Origin: Candidatus Aegiribacteria sp. | Lineage (GTDB): Bacteria; Fermentibacterota; Fermentibacteria; Fermentibacterales; Fermentibacteraceae | Reading direction: 5' to 3' | Assembly (NCBI GenBank): GCA_021107345.1 | Contig: JAIOSX010000372.1 | Span: 1 to 7,243, forward strand | Length of the DNA stretch: 7,243 nucleotides | Shown: in pieces, positions 5,153 through 7,243 of the stretch | Layout: each line of letters starts with the position of its first letter | Position numbering within the stretch: position 1 is the stretch's first letter | The notes under the pieces: generated by a model | The model's database searches: none | The model's input: only the letters and a program-made list of their open reading frames with translations | Told to the model about the DNA's origin: nothing | Position numbers and translations under genes: made by a program

Positions 5153-6967
5153 TTGCTCAGCAGACTTAGTATGATGCTTCTGGAATCGGGGATGGTCACC
5201 AGGGATGAAATCGACCAGATAATAAGCGAGTTCGGTCCCGGCGAGATCAAACTTGCTGACCAGCTGGTGTCAATGGGTGTTGTACCTGAAGACCTCATCA
5301 CCGAATTTTTGTCCGAGATATATTCTGTAAAGCCCGTATTTCTCAATGAGATGGAACTTGATTCCGCCCTTGCGGAATCACTCCCGGAAGAAATTGCGAG
5401 GAGATATCTTCTGGCTCCCTTTAAAGAAGAAAAGGAATACTTTCATATCGGTATGGGTTCCCCCGGAGATCTTTACGCGATCGATGATGTGAAATTTGCA
5501 GTGGGAAAAGAAGTCATTGTCTATGCTTCTGCTCCATCCGCTGTAAGAAGAGCACAGAATGATCTTTACGGCAAACAGGATTCCCTTGTATCGGTAAAAG
5601 AACAGCTGGACGATTATGAGGAAGAACTCGATGATCTGGAGATAGTACATACTCTTGGATACGAGGACGAAGAGGACGATGACATTGAGGAAAACGTCCT
5701 GGAGGATGAGTACGCGAACCTTTCGGAAGGTCCAATAGTAGCATTTGTTAACGCGATCATTTCCAAGGCTGTTCGTACTGAAGTTAGTGATATTCATATA
5801 GAGCCCTACGAAAAGTACCTCAGGATAAGATACAGACGTGACGGCAAATGCTTCGTGGTCAGAAAACTTCCCAAGAAAGTTCAACCTCAGATTTTGAGCA
5901 GACTTAAAATAATGGCCAGTATGAATATAGCAGAGAGAAGAAAAACACAGGATGGACGAATCAAGGCAATAATTGATGGAAGAGCGATTGATTTCCGTGT
6001 CAGCGCGGTGCCTACTATTAATGGTGAGAAGATCGTTCTGCGAATCCTTGACAGGGGCAGCCTGGAGCTTGACCTCAGGGAACTGGGCTTTCCCGAAGAT
6101 GCACTTAAAGTGTTCTTGCAGGGGGTCAGTTCTCCATATGGTATCGTTCTGGTAACAGGCCCTACGGGAAGCGGCAAAACAACAACTCTTTATTCTGCTC
6201 TCAGCTCACTGAATACGACCAATGTAAATATCCATACAGCTGAAGAGCCTGTGGAGTACAATATAGAAGGTTTAAGCCAGTCTCAGATTGATTTCAGTAA
6301 AGGATACGATTTCGCCTCTGCACTCAGAGCTATTCTCAGGCAGGATCCAAACATAATCATGGTGGGTGAAATAAGAGATATGGAAACTGCCAGTATAGCT
6401 ATAAAAGCTGCGCTTACAGGGCACCTGGTTTTTTCCACGATACATACGAATGATGCTCCCAGTACAGTGAACAGGTTGATTGACATAGGTATCAAGCCTT
6501 TCCTGGTTGCATCTGCGGTTCGAACTATCATGGCCCAGAGACTTGTAAGAAAAATCTGCAAACACTGCAAAAGTCCCCATAAATACACGGATGATGAATA
6601 CAAAGCAGCGGGTGTTGACCCCGCTGAAATGACCGGTCATACAACATATAAGGGTAAAGGATGCAGTAAATGCAGCGGTTCCGGTTACAGAGGAAGAACA
6701 GGTCTTTACGAAGTGCTCGCAATTGATAAGAATATCAAACAGTCTATTATTGAAAAGGTTACTGCAGGACAGTTGCGGGTTCTGGGTGTCAAAAACGGGA
6801 TGAAAACACTTAGAATGGATGCTGTTGCGAAGCTTAAGGCGGGTATTACAACACTTGAGGAAGTCACCAGAGGCACCGCTGAAGATGATCTGGCAGTGCA
6901 AAGGGTTCTGAAGGAATTGAAGGACAGAACCGCTCAACAGCAGACAGAGGAAGGACATTCGGCGTGA
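5153..6967 (+). CDS. pilB: PilB/GspE-family secretion ATPase, copy 2, with degenerate MshEN motif
   Basis: This 604-aa paralogue of the preceding gene starts at TTG and lies 12 bp behind it. Over a gap-free 140-residue stretch of the ATPase core (328-467 here, 343-482 in copy 1) I count about 93 identical residues; the N-terminal halves are much less alike, so the duplication is not recent. Motifs: IARRYLLAPF and DLYAIDDVKFAVG in the T2SSE_N domain (about 60-140), acidic linker (150-190; 12 of 16 acidic at 171-186), VSDIHIEP (211-218), QDGR (266-269), canonical Walker A GPTGSGKTTT (336-345), Asp box TAEEPVE (362-368), Walker B IIMVGEIRD (401-409), His box GHLVFSTIHTNDA (423-435), and CxxC pairs C469/C472 and C504/C507. 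All catalytic motifs are present, so it should be an active ATPase. The MshEN positions are retained in spacing but have lost R/G/Q signature residues. A 33-residue tail rich in Q, E and K follows the usual TTLEEV end. It probably shares the pilus machine with its neighbour, or serves a second pilus or pseudopilus. Confidence 0.92.
   Translation: MLSRLSMMLLESGMVTRDEIDQIISEFGPGEIKLADQLVSMGVVPEDLITEFLSEIYSVKPVFLNEMELDSALAESLPEEIARRYLLAPFKEEKEYFHIGMGSPGDLYAIDDVKFAVGKEVIVYASAPSAVRRAQNDLYGKQDSLVSVKEQLDDYEEELDDLEIVHTLGYEDEEDDDIEENVLEDEYANLSEGPIVAFVNAIISKAVRTEVSDIHIEPYEKYLRIRYRRDGKCFVVRKLPKKVQPQILSRLKIMASMNIAERRKTQDGRIKAIIDGRAIDFRVSAVPTINGEKIVLRILDRGSLELDLRELGFPEDALKVFLQGVSSPYGIVLVTGPTGSGKTTTLYSALSSLNTTNVNIHTAEEPVEYNIEGLSQSQIDFSKGYDFASALRAILRQDPNIIMVGEIRDMETASIAIKAALTGHLVFSTIHTNDAPSTVNRLIDIGIKPFLVASAVRTIMAQRLVRKICKHCKSPHKYTDDEYKAAGVDPAEMTGHTTYKGKGCSKCSGSGYRGRTGLYEVLAIDKNIKQSIIEKVTAGQLRVLGVKNGMKTLRMDAVAKLKAGITTLEEVTRGTAEDDLAVQRVLKELKDRTAQQQTEEGHSA
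6947..6954 (+). promoter_or_regulatory. Weakly placed ribosome binding site for pilT
   Basis: GAGGAAGG lies inside the end of the second pilB, 14 bases before ATG 6969, a longer spacing than usual. Because the pilB stop (6965-6967) is one base from the pilT start, translational coupling probably helps. Confidence 0.45.
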
Positions 6968-6968
6968 T

Positions 6969-7243
6969 ATGATTATTAAGACACTCTTAAAGGAAATGAT
7001 GGAAAGACGGGCTACCGACCTTCATCTTACAGTTGGAACCCCTCCCGTTGTTCGGATAGATGGCGAACTGGAAAGGATGGAGTACGATCCTTTAACAGGT
7101 CAGGATACCCAGAACCTCGTCTACAGCCTTATCAAGGATGAGCAGAAGAAGAGGTTTGAGCTTGAGAAGGAGCTTGACTTCGCGTTTGGAATCAAAGGTC
7201 TTTCAAGGTTCAGGGCCAACGTATTCTATCAGAGGGGCTGTAT
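6969..7243 (+). CDS. pilT: PilT twitching-motility / pilus retraction ATPase, N-terminal part (cut by the window end)
   Basis: The ATG follows the upstream TGA after a single base, and the frame stays open to the right edge (91 codons plus two bases). PilT is the hexameric cytoplasmic ATPase that depolymerises type IV pili. The visible part is its PAS-like N-terminal domain: MIIKTLLKEMMERRATDLHL, with the family's [AG][ST]DLHL motif at 15-20, then TVGTPPVVRIDGEL (21-34), DEQKKRFE (57-64), ELDFAFG (68-74) and RFRANVFYQRG (80-90). Unlike PilB it lacks the long MshEN/T2SSE_N extension, which separates PilT from PilB/GspE. The Walker motifs lie beyond the window, so catalytic integrity cannot be judged. 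Its place in the operon gives the extension motors an antagonist and is the main reason to read the cluster as type IV pilus rather than type II secretion. Confidence 0.9.
   Translation, partial: MIIKTLLKEMMERRATDLHLTVGTPPVVRIDGELERMEYDPLTGQDTQNLVYSLIKDEQKKRFELEKELDFAFGIKGLSRFRANVFYQRGC

Noticed and set aside
6272..6958. A 228-codon open frame on the - strand opposite the second pilB.
   Set aside because: It lies wholly antisense to conserved ATPase motifs, its translation is rich in Cys, Phe and Ser without any recognisable domain, and it is best explained as a shadow of the + strand gene.

Overview
The window holds the 3' part of one large gene, a 285-bp intergenic region, then a tightly packed three-gene operon that runs off the right edge. 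All genes are on the + strand. From left to right: (1) the C-terminal ~1022 residues of a SprA/Sov-type outer-membrane protein, the translocon of the type IX secretion system (T9SS); (2) an intergenic stretch with inverted repeats after sprA and a sigma70-like promoter before the next gene; (3) two tandem, diverged PilB/GspE-family secretion ATPases (594 and 604 aa), separated by 12 bp; (4) the first 91 codons of a PilT-type retraction ATPase, starting 1 bp after the second pilB stop.

SprA is a marker of Bacteroidota and related lineages of the FCB group. Here it sits beside a type IV pilus operon of the pilB-pilT type, and the SprA copy is rich in Asp-rich, EF-hand-like loops. Together these suggest a Gram-negative bacterium from a lesser-known FCB phylum rather than a classical gliding flavobacterium. 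This placement is inference; no rRNA or other phylogenetic marker is present. Arg is often encoded by AGA/AGG and Ile by ATA in all four genes, so nothing points to recent transfer of one of them.

The pilus operon appears to be transcribed from its own promoter (TGTACA - 16 bp - TATAAT) about 57 bp before the first pilB start. PilB ATPases power pilus extension by driving the PilC platform; PilT powers retraction. The most informative detail is at the N-termini of the two PilB copies. The first has two near-perfect 24-residue motifs separated by exactly five residues, the layout of the c-di-GMP-binding MshEN domain. The second keeps the same spacing but has lost most of the signature R/G/Q residues. 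The pair therefore looks like one c-di-GMP-responsive and one c-di-GMP-blind motor in the same operon. Both also deviate from the usual Asp-box sequence (TAEN and TAEE instead of the common T[VA]ED). I see no wholly new system here, but this paired-motor arrangement deserves a second look.
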